Shown here piece after piece: positions 1 to 7,529 of a stretch of 64,000 bases of DNA. A program made the position numbers and the translations under genes. Below the pieces are notes generated by a model. It had not been told where the DNA came from and made no database searches. It was given only the letters and a program-made list of their open reading frames with translations. The stretch lies in contig NZ_SLXM01000005.1 in assembly GCF_004345825.1 (NCBI RefSeq), positions 248,879 to 312,878 on the forward strand. Direction: 5' to 3'. Source of the DNA: Tenacibaculum skagerrakense (GTDB lineage: Bacteria; Bacteroidota; Bacteroidia; Flavobacteriales; Flavobacteriaceae). The stretch's first letter is position 1. Each line of letters begins with the position of its first letter.

Positions 1-4
1 TTTT

Positions 5-634
5 TTGAAGCTTTTGTATATTATTACTTGTATTTTAGTAAGTTATGCTTTAGCTGTTGAAAATGTAAACCTTGAGTTTGCCATAAAACTAGTAGCATTA
101 TTCTCACTATCATTTTTATACCTAGAAACTACTTTGAGTGTAAACCATTGGTATATAATGATTCTTTTATTCTCAATTATTTCTGACTCGTTATTTATTT
201 TTGAGGAATTTTACTATCCTGCGTTATTTTTTCTGATTCTTAATAGGTTTCTCTACATTGTTATTATTCGAAAAACGATATTTCCGTATCCTCCTAAAGT
301 AATCTTCCTGTATTCAATTCCTTTTTTGTTAACTTTTTTGATGGTCTATTTTCTCATTTATGAATACATGGTTGATATTCAGTTTTTCGCATTCGTATTC
401 GGAATTGTATCTGTTTTTATGTTCTCTTCGACCTATTTAAATTTTCTTAAAAAAAACAATAAACGATCTAAATACTATTTTTTAGGAACATCATTAATGC
501 CTTTTGCCGATATACTAATGGCTATAGCGTTCTATATAGACTCTCATTTAGCTTATGTAATTATATATCATATGATGTATTACATAGGTAGATTTTATAT
601 TTATAAAGCGATGGTGATGCATCGGAACAAATAA
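5..634 (+). CDS. YhhN-like multipass membrane protein (lysoplasmalogenase family, tentative)
   Basis: The 209-residue product is almost entirely hydrophobic, with about seven or eight predicted membrane segments. The length and the C-terminal pattern (ADILMAIAFY around residue 168, then a helix with YYIGRF) resemble the YhhN family, whose characterised members hydrolyse lysoplasmalogens. The match is from memory of the family pattern and is weak, so the enzymatic role is inference. The first in-frame start is a TTG at the very edge of the window; the true start may lie upstream of the window. The gene ends four bases before the convergent surface-protein gene, with no obvious terminator between them. 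Confidence 0.5.
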   Translation: MKLLYIITCILVSYALAVENVNLEFAIKLVALFSLSFLYLETTLSVNHWYIMILLFSIISDSLFIFEEFYYPALFFLILNRFLYIVIIRKTIFPYPPKVIFLYSIPFLLTFLMVYFLIYEYMVDIQFFAFVFGIVSVFMFSSTYLNFLKKNNKRSKYYFLGTSLMPFADILMAIAFYIDSHLAYVIIYHMMYYIGRFYIYKAMVMHRNK

Positions 635-637
635 ATA

Positions 638-1723
638 TTAATCAACTAATTTAAGAGAAACGCCTCCATAATTAGACTTTATTTTTATCGAAGATTTAGC
701 ATTACCTTTTCCAAATACACCTTCGTAATATTTACTTGTATTTTTCTTAATTGATTTGAAAGTTTCAGTTTGCTCTTCAGGATAATTAAAACTTGCATAA
801 CCTAAGTCTACAGTAAATTTAAAGTTGTTATCAGACGAGGTTCCGATTTTAATACCTGCATAGTTACCATCAATTACTACCTGGTTAAATCCTTTTTTCA
901 ATTCATCAACTCTAAGACCACCATAGTCAGTATTAATTCTTAGGTTTTGTCTTAATGTTCCAATTTTCATTCCAGCATAGTCAGAGTTTCCATCTACAGA
1001 ATATGCATCATTAATAGAAATGCTACCATAATCACAATTAAAATCTACTGTATCAGCATTCCCAATCTTTACACCACTGTAATCTGCATTAACTCTAATC
1101 TTATCGGTCTTATCAATAGTAATTTTAGAATAATCAGCATTTACACTACCAGATTTCATGTAACGGATATCAGAATTTCCACAGTAATCTAATTCGATAG
1201 TATTATCTTGGTTTAAAAGTTTATCTATCTGAATAGCTCCATAATCACAGTTAATATTAGCTTTACCTTTCAACTCGTCTAAATCTATATTTCCATATTT
1301 ATTATTTAGATCTGCATTATTGGTAATAGGCATTTTAATGTAATAATTAATTTTATAGTTCAAATTGTTGTTGTTGTTATTTCCCCACCAACTCCAACTA
1401 GATTTTATACTTTCTATTATAGTTCTAGCTTCTACTAAATCTGCTGAAGCTTCAAATTCTACCGTGATAGCATTAAGCTTTTCTTGTACTTTATCTTCAC
1501 TTTTACCATTTACAGTAATTTTTACATCAATTTCAACGATGTTTTTTTCCCAAGTAGTAACATTTACATTACCATATTTGTTTTTGATAAAAACAGTAGC
1601 ATTGCTGTTAACATTAAATTTTTTACTGATAGTTTTAGTTTTCTCATGTTTTTTTATCGGGCTAGCCAATAGGAATAGCGGAGAAAGTAAAAGGACTGTA
1701 ATTATTTTTTTAAATTGTTTCAT
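638..1723 (-). CDS. DUF4097-like exported beta-repeat protein
   Basis: The 361-residue protein starts with a signal peptide (ends near LLASP, residue 21) and then carries about nine short repeats of roughly 20 residues built on an aromatic turn: NKYGNIDL, CDYGAIQI, ADYSKITI, ADYSGVKIG, CDYGSISI, SDYAGMKIG, TDYGGLRV, GNYAGIKIG, SNYGGVSL. This is the right-handed beta-helix-like pattern of DUF4097/putative adhesin proteins of Bacteroidota. A WSWWGNNNNNN stretch sits at about residue 110. Its start overlaps the end of the anti-sigma-like gene by 14 bases, so it is the last gene of a sigma/anti-sigma/surface-protein operon and is probably a target or sensor partner of that regulator. The exact role is unknown. 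Confidence 0.7.
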   Translation of the reverse strand: MKQFKKIITVLLLSPLFLLASPIKKHEKTKTISKKFNVNSNATVFIKNKYGNVNVTTWEKNIVEIDVKITVNGKSEDKVQEKLNAITVEFEASADLVEARTIIESIKSSWSWWGNNNNNNLNYKINYYIKMPITNNADLNNKYGNIDLDELKGKANINCDYGAIQIDKLLNQDNTIELDYCGNSDIRYMKSGSVNADYSKITIDKTDKIRVNADYSGVKIGNADTVDFNCDYGSISINDAYSVDGNSDYAGMKIGTLRQNLRINTDYGGLRVDELKKGFNQVVIDGNYAGIKIGTSSDNNFKFTVDLGYASFNYPEEQTETFKSIKKNTSKYYEGVFGKGNAKSSIKIKSNYGGVSLKLVD

Positions 1724-2240
1724 TGAATTCTGTATTTTGAATTTCAGGGTTTTTTAATCGTTCTAATAAATTTTGAAGAGTTTGTAATATTTTCAAACGT
1801 TGTTGATAATTTGTGATCATGGCTTGAATCACAAGTTCTTCATTACCTTTTATTTGTAAATCTTTTACATAGTTTTGATAATGATCTTCTAGTTCTTCAA
1901 TATCATCTAAAGCATCTTCAATTATAGTCTCAGTATCTAAGTTTCTATATTTTTCAATTTCTCTTAATTCGTGATTTATAGCATTTACAAAGAACATTTT
2001 AGTTTCACTCATTTCAGGATTGATATCTTCTAAAATGATGGTGTTATTTCCATAAACACTACCGAAATAAAAACCAATTAGTAAAACTACAGATGCTGCT
2101 ACTGACAACCATTTGAATGATATTCCTTTAGTATTGCCTCTTCCTTCTAATTTTCTCAAAAAACGCTCTTCATGTCCTGTGTGAGGCTCAAATAAATCTA
2201 GATCGTTATTCGAAAAAAAATCTTTCAACTTATCTTCCAT
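1710..2240 (-). CDS. anti-sigma-factor-like single-pass membrane protein
   Basis: The product has 176 residues: a short acidic cytoplasmic N-terminus, one membrane helix at about residues 44-64 (LSVAASVVLLIGFYFG), and a helical, coiled-coil-prone C-terminal half. It overlaps the ECF sigma gene by 11 bases and the downstream surface-protein gene by 14 bases, which indicates translational coupling. Size, topology and position directly behind an ECF sigma factor are those of an anti-sigma factor, but no zinc-binding HxxxCxxC motif is visible. The anti-sigma role is inferred from topology and context. Confidence 0.6.
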   Translation of the reverse strand: MEDKLKDFFSNNDLDLFEPHTGHEERFLRKLEGRGNTKGISFKWLSVAASVVLLIGFYFGSVYGNNTIILEDINPEMSETKMFFVNAINHELREIEKYRNLDTETIIEDALDDIEELEDHYQNYVKDLQIKGNEELVIQAMITNYQQRLKILQTLQNLLERLKNPEIQNTEFNETI

Positions 2241-2799
2241 ACATACTTATTTTCGGGTTCTCTTTAAGTAATAATTGTTGTAATTTCTTTTTTGCCCTAG
2301 AAATAGTAGTTCTAACATTCTCATTACTGAAATTTAAAATAACTGCTATTTCTTCATTGTCATAACCTTCAATTAGATTGAGGTTTAAAACTATTCTATA
2401 ATTATCTTTAAGGCTATTGATAGTATTTAGGATGTTATTCACACCTAAAGCTCTATAATTAATGTCAATATTTTCATGTTCTTCATCATCAGATACAACT
2501 TCCATTTTTACTTCCGAATAGCGATTGTTTTTCTTTAATTGTGTTAAACTTTTGTTTATTACTATTCTTTTTAACCATGCTCCGAAAGCCACTTCTCCTT
2601 TAAAACTATTAATCTTTGTAAAAGCGGTTAAAAAAGCTTCTTGCATAAGATCTTCAGCTTCAAATTCGTCCTTTAATATTCGATACGCGGTATTGTACAT
2701 TGCTTTATAATATTGTCTATACAATTTCATTTGTGCTGTTTTATCACTTTTTTTACAGCGTTCGATTAGTTGATCTATATTTAGTTTTTCAGCGTTCAA
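2230..2799 (-). CDS. RNA polymerase ECF-type sigma-70 factor
   Basis: This 189-residue protein shows sigma region 2 (about residues 25-90, with AEDLMQEAFLTAF and FGAWLKRIVINKS) and region 4 (about 125-180, with DNEEIAVILNFSNENVRTTISRAKKKL, the helix-turn-helix). It directs core RNA polymerase to a specific promoter set. The start codon is a TTG at the 5' end, and no better ATG precedes the conserved region. It heads a three-gene minus-strand operon with overlapping genes and is divergent from the HMG-CoA lyase gene across a 145-base gap. Confidence 0.9.
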   Translation of the reverse strand: MNAEKLNIDQLIERCKKSDKTAQMKLYRQYYKAMYNTAYRILKDEFEAEDLMQEAFLTAFTKINSFKGEVAFGAWLKRIVINKSLTQLKKNNRYSEVKMEVVSDDEEHENIDINYRALGVNNILNTINSLKDNYRIVLNLNLIEGYDNEEIAVILNFSNENVRTTISRAKKKLQQLLLKENPKISMYGR

Positions 2800-2931
2800 A
2801 AAATTACTTTTCTATGGTAAAGACTAACCATTTTTTAGCTTGTTACACTTTTTTATTTTTTTTATTTAAAAACTTAATAAAATTGTTAGTAAACACATTT
2901 ATCAATAATTTAAAAATATTAAAATATCACC

Positions 2932-2939
2932 TATATTTG
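2932..2939 (+). promoter_or_regulatory. Bacteroidota-type -7 box of HMG-CoA lyase
   Basis: TATATTTG matches the TANNTTTG consensus. It ends only five bases before the ATG, so transcription would begin at or next to the start codon. No convincing TTG is seen in the -33 position. Confidence 0.5.
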
Positions 2940-2944
2940 GCATA

Positions 2945-3814
2945 ATGATTGAAGAAGTAAAGTTAATAGAATGCCCAAGAGATGCAATGCAGGGAATAAA
3001 AAGTCATTTTATTCCTACTGAACTCAAAGCAAAGTATATAAACTCATTGTTAAATGTAGGTTTTGATACTATTGACTTTGGAAGTTTTGTATCCCCAAAA
3101 GCGATTCCTCAAATGAGAGATACAGACAAAGTTTTAAATTTACTGGATTTATCTTCAACAAGAAGTAAGTTATTAGCAATTGTTGCAAATGTAAGAGGAG
3201 CTAATGACGCTTGTGTTTTTGAAGAAATAGATTATTTAGGGTACCCTTTTTCTATTTCTGAAAATTTTCAAATGAGGAATACTCATAAAACCATATCGGA
3301 ATCAGTAGATATTTTAAGAGATATATTAAACATAGCCAACAGACACAATAAAGAGGTAGTTGCTTATTTATCAATGGGCTTTGGGAATCCTTATGGGGAC
3401 CCTTGGAACGAAGAAATTGTAGCAAAATGGACCGAAAAACTTGCAAAATATGGAGTTAAAATTGTATCTTTGTCTGACACCATAGGAAGTTCAACTCCTG
3501 AGGTTATAGATTATTTGTTTTCTAGTTTGATCCCCAAGTACCCTCAAATCGAGTTCGGAGCACACCTACATACTACTCCGAATAAATGGTTTGAAAAAGT
3601 AGACAGTGCATATAAAGCTGGGTGTAGAAGGTTCGACGGAGCAATCAAAGGTTATGGAGGTTGTCCAATGGCGAAAGATGAATTAACTGGTAATATGCCA
3701 ACAGAAAAAATGTTGTCTTACTTTACTACCAACAAAGTTAATACCAACGTTAAGCCATTGAGTTTTGAAAGTGCTTATAACAAAGCTTTAGAGGTTTTTA
3801 ATACTGTTGTGTGA
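2945..3814 (+). CDS. mvaB: hydroxymethylglutaryl-CoA lyase
   Basis: This 289-residue enzyme cleaves HMG-CoA into acetoacetate and acetyl-CoA in the last step of leucine degradation. The N-terminal ECPRDAMQG (residues 9-17) is the catalytic Arg/Asp signature of the HMGL-like TIM barrel. DFGSFVSPKAIPQMRD, SDTIGSSTPE and the late GGCPMAKDELTGN loop with Cys240 follow in the expected order. The ATG start gives the normal family N-terminus. The -7 box is placed so close that the mRNA may be leaderless. The stop overlaps the ATG of the next gene (TGATG), so the metallopeptidase gene is co-transcribed. Confidence 0.93.
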   Translation: MIEEVKLIECPRDAMQGIKSHFIPTELKAKYINSLLNVGFDTIDFGSFVSPKAIPQMRDTDKVLNLLDLSSTRSKLLAIVANVRGANDACVFEEIDYLGYPFSISENFQMRNTHKTISESVDILRDILNIANRHNKEVVAYLSMGFGNPYGDPWNEEIVAKWTEKLAKYGVKIVSLSDTIGSSTPEVIDYLFSSLIPKYPQIEFGAHLHTTPNKWFEKVDSAYKAGCRRFDGAIKGYGGCPMAKDELTGNMPTEKMLSYFTTNKVNTNVKPLSFESAYNKALEVFNTVV

Positions 3815-4629
3815 TGAAAATTAAATTTTTAATAATATTCTTCTTAAGTACAGTAATCCCTACTGAAAAGTCAAGGGACAACGATGGGGTCACTCTTGGT
3901 TCCTGGGAAATTAAGAATGGAATTTTTATTGAAAATAACGACGAAGAAACAAATATTGCACGCTATAATTGGAATATTTTCTACAACATGTTTCCAAAGC
4001 GTATTACCCAACGTTACATAAAAAAATTAGTCTTAATGACTGATGGAGAGGATGAAAAAACTGGAGCATTAGGTGCCTTGAATGACAAGAACAATGAATG
4101 GCAACTAGTTTTAGATCCCATTGATGTAGATTTTACTAGTAAAGATGAAACTAGAATTTCCCAGTCAATCTATACTTTGGTTCATGAGTTTGGTCATCTT
4201 TTGACGTTAAATCACACTCAAATAAAGCCTGTAAAAAAGACAAAGCAAGAAAAAGGTGATCCTTACGTAACTATTGAAGGAACAGCCATAAAAGATAGTT
4301 ATATCAACAAATTTGTTGATGAGTTTTGGGACGGAGGTTTATTGAAAGAATGGGATTACATTCAAAGAAATTTCTGTGTTACCGAACAAAAAAGTTGTTT
4401 GGAAAAATTGTACGGTTTATACAAAGATAATTATACAGATTTCCTAACAGATTATGCTGCTGAAAGTCCGGAAGAAGATATTGCTGAAAGTTGGACGGCT
4501 TTTGTTTTGGGAGAAAAAATTAAAAATCCACAAACCATAGCAGAAAAGAAGATAAACTTTTTTTACCAGTTTGAAGAATTGGTTTACTACAGAAAAGTTA
4601 TCCGAAAGAATATTAGAAAATATCAATAG
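3814..4629 (+). CDS. putative zinc metallopeptidase
   Basis: The 271-residue product has a short hydrophobic N-terminus (KIKFLIIFFLSTVIP) that looks like a signal peptide or anchor. It carries HEFGHLLTLNH at residues 124-134, an HExxHxxxxxH zinc-peptidase motif. A later acidic helix (ESPEEDIAESWTAF, about residues 215-228) could supply the third metal ligand, as in gluzincins. I chose the ATG that overlaps the HMG-CoA lyase stop rather than the GTG one codon earlier. Substrate is unknown. The gene is sandwiched between HMG-CoA lyase and a 5'-nucleotidase lipoprotein with small gaps, suggesting one transcript. Confidence 0.7.
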   Translation: MKIKFLIIFFLSTVIPTEKSRDNDGVTLGSWEIKNGIFIENNDEETNIARYNWNIFYNMFPKRITQRYIKKLVLMTDGEDEKTGALGALNDKNNEWQLVLDPIDVDFTSKDETRISQSIYTLVHEFGHLLTLNHTQIKPVKKTKQEKGDPYVTIEGTAIKDSYINKFVDEFWDGGLLKEWDYIQRNFCVTEQKSCLEKLYGLYKDNYTDFLTDYAAESPEEDIAESWTAFVLGEKIKNPQTIAEKKINFFYQFEELVYYRKVIRKNIRKYQ

Positions 4630-4644
4630 ATTTTAGTTTTTGCT

Positions 4645-6150
4645 ATGCACTTTTTAAAGAGGTTTTTACCACTTATCGTTTTTGCTTTTATAATTTCATG
4701 TAAATCTAAAGCAGATAAAGATGTTACTTTTACAATAGTTCAACTCAATGATGTCTACGAGATTTCTCCGATACAAGGTAATAAGTATGGAGGAATGGCA
4801 AGAGTTGAAACAGTTCACAAAGAATTGCTAAAAGAAAATCCTAACACTATGTTAGTTTTAGCTGGAGATTTTTTAAACCCATCACTTTTAGGAACCATTA
4901 AAGTAAATGGAGAGCGTGTTAGAGGTAAACAGATGGTGGAAGTTATGAATGCAATGAATTTTGAATTAGTTGCTTTTGGTAATCATGAATTTGATTTAAG
5001 TTATGAGCATTTACAAAACCGCTTAAATGAGAGTAAATTCGAATGGATTTGTTCTAACGTCTACCATAATGTAAACGGAGAAAACGAATCTTTTGTTAAA
5101 GTAGTTGATGGTAAAACGAAACATATTAATCAAACATTTATTAAAGAGTTTACAGTAGGTTCAGAAACTATAAAAGTTGGTTTTATAAGTGTTTGCATTC
5201 CTTCTAACCCTAGAAGTTATGTTACCTATACAGATATGTTTGAAGAAGCAAAAAGAACTTACGAAGAGTTGAAAGATAAAACAGATTTTGTATTGGGTTT
5301 AACGCATGTAAAAGTTGAAGATGATATAAAAATAGCAGAGATGTTACCCAATATTCCTTTAATCATGGGGGGGCATGAACATACTAACAAGTATGAGAAA
5401 GCTGGTAATTCAATCATTTCAAAAGCCGATGCCAATGCTAAAACGGTATATATACACCGATTTAAATACAATACAACTACTAAAAAAATAGATTTTAATT
5501 CTGAGTTAAAAACAATAGACGAGTCTATTCCTGCGGATAAAGAAGTAGGAGAGGTTGTTTCAAAATGGGAGAATATTTTAAATACTCAGATTAAAGAAGT
5601 TATACCCAATCCAAATGAAATAGTATTCACAACTGAGACTCCGTTAGATGCTAGAGATACTCAAATACGTTCTGTTCAAACTAATATGGGAGAAATTGTT
5701 GCTGCAGCAATGAGTAAAGCTTATGATGATTCTGTTGATTGCGCTTTTGTGAATGGTGGATCAATTCGTATTGATGACGAATTGTTAGGAGATATATCGG
5801 CAGTTGATATTTTTAGAGTTTTACCTTACGGTGGACCAGTTTTAAAAGTCTCACTTAAAGGAGATTTACTTGAAGAAGTTTTAAATTTTGGAGAAAAAGC
5901 TGCAGGCACAGGAGCATATCTTCAGATGTATAATATTACTAAGTCTAATAATCAATGGTTAGTTCAAAACAAGATTATAGATAAGAAGAAAACCTACACT
6001 ATAGCTACTTCAGATTATCTATTAAAAGGCTTCGATATTCCTTTTTTAAAGCCTTCAAACCCCAAAGTTGTTGACGTTTACACTCCTACACAAGAAGAAG
6101 AAGCATCTGATGTTCGAAAATCTGTAATTACTTATTTAAAGTCTAAATAA
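4645..6150 (+). CDS. 5'-nucleotidase / metallophosphatase lipoprotein
   Basis: This 501-residue UshA-like enzyme is expected to release phosphate from nucleotides or related esters in the periplasm. A lipobox (FIISC, Cys19) marks it as a lipoprotein. The metallophosphoesterase half shows NDVYE, GDFL, GNHEFD, LTHV and GGHEH in order. The C-terminal half contains the 5_nucleotid_C domain with NGGSIRID and a late ATSDYLLKG. The family Asp-X-His of the first motif is replaced by NDVY, as is common in Bacteroidota relatives. It ends just before the operator-rich promoter of the iron cluster, and its last codons form part of the first inverted repeat there. Confidence 0.88.
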   Translation: MHFLKRFLPLIVFAFIISCKSKADKDVTFTIVQLNDVYEISPIQGNKYGGMARVETVHKELLKENPNTMLVLAGDFLNPSLLGTIKVNGERVRGKQMVEVMNAMNFELVAFGNHEFDLSYEHLQNRLNESKFEWICSNVYHNVNGENESFVKVVDGKTKHINQTFIKEFTVGSETIKVGFISVCIPSNPRSYVTYTDMFEEAKRTYEELKDKTDFVLGLTHVKVEDDIKIAEMLPNIPLIMGGHEHTNKYEKAGNSIISKADANAKTVYIHRFKYNTTTKKIDFNSELKTIDESIPADKEVGEVVSKWENILNTQIKEVIPNPNEIVFTTETPLDARDTQIRSVQTNMGEIVAAAMSKAYDDSVDCAFVNGGSIRIDDELLGDISAVDIFRVLPYGGPVLKVSLKGDLLEEVLNFGEKAAGTGAYLQMYNITKSNNQWLVQNKIIDKKKTYTIATSDYLLKGFDIPFLKPSNPKVVDVYTPTQEEEASDVRKSVITYLKSK

Positions 6151-6174
6151 TTTATTTAAAATTAATCTAAATAA
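6132..6174. promoter_or_regulatory. tandem operator-like inverted repeats upstream of DUF4856 gene
   Basis: Two inverted repeats share the half-site TTATTTAGA/TCTAAATAA. The first (6132-6150) is TTATTTAAA, one base, TCTAAATAA, and overlaps the end of the nucleotidase gene. The second (6152-6174) is TTATTTAAA, five bases, TCTAAATAA. They lie immediately upstream of the -33 element at 6178. The arrangement suggests binding by a dimeric repressor, and the neighbouring genes point to an iron-responsive one (Fur or DtxR type). The identity of the regulator is inference. Confidence 0.55.
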
Positions 6175-6177
6175 TAC

Positions 6178-6207
6178 TTGTAGAATTCATTTTGTTTTCT
6201 ACTTTTG
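6178..6207 (+). promoter_or_regulatory. Bacteroidota promoter of the iron-uptake cluster
   Basis: TTG at 6178-6180 and TACTTTTG at 6200-6207 are separated by 19 bases, matching the TTG-N17-20-TANNTTTG consensus of the primary Bacteroidota sigma factor. Inverted repeats lie on both sides of it. Confidence 0.65.
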
Positions 6208-6212
6208 CATCG

Positions 6213-6235
6213 TTATTTGAAATTAATCTAAATAA
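6213..6235. promoter_or_regulatory. operator-like inverted repeat at transcription start
   Basis: TTATTTGAA, five bases (ATTAA), TCTAAATAA. It follows the -7 box by five bases and ends three bases before the ATG, so a bound protein would block initiation. It has the same half-sites and spacer as the copy at 6152-6174. Confidence 0.55.
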
Positions 6236-6238
6236 AAA

Positions 6239-7429
6239 ATGAAAAAAGTAATTATAGCTTCATTAGCATTAGCGTCTTTATCTATTGTTTCATGTTCAGA
6301 CGATGATAATATCGATTCATCTGTAACTGCACCACAAACGTACAAATTTGAAAGAAATGGAAGTACTTCTGTAAGTTACTCTGGGCAAACTACTCGTATT
6401 AAAATGGGTGAGGAGTTTATAAGTGCATTAATGGATCCAACAAAGACAGAGGCTGAGTTAGACGGAATGTTTGCTCACGTTGCAGGGAATAATGATTTTT
6501 CTGATGCTACACTAAATAGCTCTGATAAAAGTATTAGAAGTAAAACTGCTGCGTCTAGAGATTATTTCTCAACAAATACAGCAGAAGCAACAACTTTAAA
6601 GGCAAAGTTTGATACATGGATTGCAGCTCAAGTTTCTGAAGTTTTTCCAAACTGGAATACACTAGCTTCAGAAGGTGTAGCAGGGCAAATTCAAGAAGCT
6701 GGAGGAGGTTCAACGCGTTATGTAAGCGCTAAAGGATTGGAATATAATCAAGCTATTAATAAAGGTTTAATAGGAGCTTTAATGGTTGATCAAATGTTAA
6801 ATAACTATTTAAGTACTTCTGTTTTAGATGAAGTTTCAAATATTGCTGATAATAATTCAGATGTGTTGGCTGTTGATAAGAATTATACAACAATGGAGCA
6901 TAAATGGGACGAAGCGTTTGGCTATTTATATGGTACAGATGATGCTGAAAATCCTCAATATGGAGCAGATAGTTTCTTAAGTAAATATGTGGCAAGAGTT
7001 GAAAATGATGCTGATTTTGCTGGGATTTCTAAAGAAATTTATGATGCCTTTAAATTAGGAAGAGCCGCTATTGTTGCAAAGAATTATGATGTAAGAAATG
7101 AGCAAGCAGATATCATCAGAAATGCAGTTTCAAAAATCATAGCGATTAGAGTTGTATATTATTTACAACAAGCAAAAGCTTCATTGGCAACTGATAAAGC
7201 TGCAGCTTTCCATGATTTGTCTGAAGGTTTTGGTTTTATTCAATCATTACGTTTTACTAGAAATACATCAACAAATACAACGCATTTACCATCAGCTGAA
7301 ATTGAAGGTTTCTTAACTACCTTAATGGCTAATAATGGTTTTTGGGATGTAACAACCAATACGTTAGATGATATTTCTACAAGAATTGCAAATGTGTACG
7401 GGTTTACTGTAGCAGAAGCAGCTAATTAA
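6239..7429 (+). CDS. DUF4856 domain lipoprotein
   Basis: This 396-residue protein has a lipobox (LSIVSC, Cys19) followed by an acidic SDDDN linker, typical of surface-exposed Bacteroidota lipoproteins. The body, from YKFERNGSTSVSYSGQTTR onward, matches the DUF4856 pattern. DUF4856 proteins sit beside imelysin-like lipoproteins and TonB receptors in iron-acquisition loci, and that is the arrangement here. A role in capturing or handing over an iron source at the outer membrane is inferred. Its promoter is flanked by inverted repeats. A hairpin after the stop suggests partial termination before the imelysin gene. Confidence 0.78.
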   Translation: MKKVIIASLALASLSIVSCSDDDNIDSSVTAPQTYKFERNGSTSVSYSGQTTRIKMGEEFISALMDPTKTEAELDGMFAHVAGNNDFSDATLNSSDKSIRSKTAASRDYFSTNTAEATTLKAKFDTWIAAQVSEVFPNWNTLASEGVAGQIQEAGGGSTRYVSAKGLEYNQAINKGLIGALMVDQMLNNYLSTSVLDEVSNIADNNSDVLAVDKNYTTMEHKWDEAFGYLYGTDDAENPQYGADSFLSKYVARVENDADFAGISKEIYDAFKLGRAAIVAKNYDVRNEQADIIRNAVSKIIAIRVVYYLQQAKASLATDKAAAFHDLSEGFGFIQSLRFTRNTSTNTTHLPSAEIEGFLTTLMANNGFWDVTTNTLDDISTRIANVYGFTVAEAAN

Positions 7430-7457
7430 AATCTATTCTAAATAAAAATAATTACCT

Positions 7458-7488
7458 AAAAAGTAGCTATGTTTCATAGCTACTTTTT
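7458..7488. terminator. hairpin terminator after DUF4856 gene
   Basis: AAAAAGTAGCTATG and CATAGCTACTTTTT form a near-perfect stem of 14 bp with a TTT loop, ending in a T run. The T run abuts the next promoter's -7 box. Confidence 0.7.
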
Positions 7489-7524
7489 ATATTTGCACTG
7501 TTTATTTAGAATAAATAGAAATAA
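7488..7524 (+). promoter_or_regulatory. -7 box and operator-like repeat of imelysin gene
   Basis: TATATTTG (7488-7495) overlaps the T tract of the preceding terminator. Six bases later comes TTATTTAGA, five bases, TAGAAATAA (7502-7524), the same 9-5-9 inverted repeat as at 6213, here with two mismatches in the right half. The start codon lies five bases further on. Confidence 0.5.
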
Positions 7525-7529
7525 TAATT

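Noticed and set aside
1365..1757. Plus-strand frame of 130 codons opposite the DUF4097-like gene
   Set aside because: It lies antisense to a well-supported gene, has low-complexity hydrophobic content and no independent start signal.
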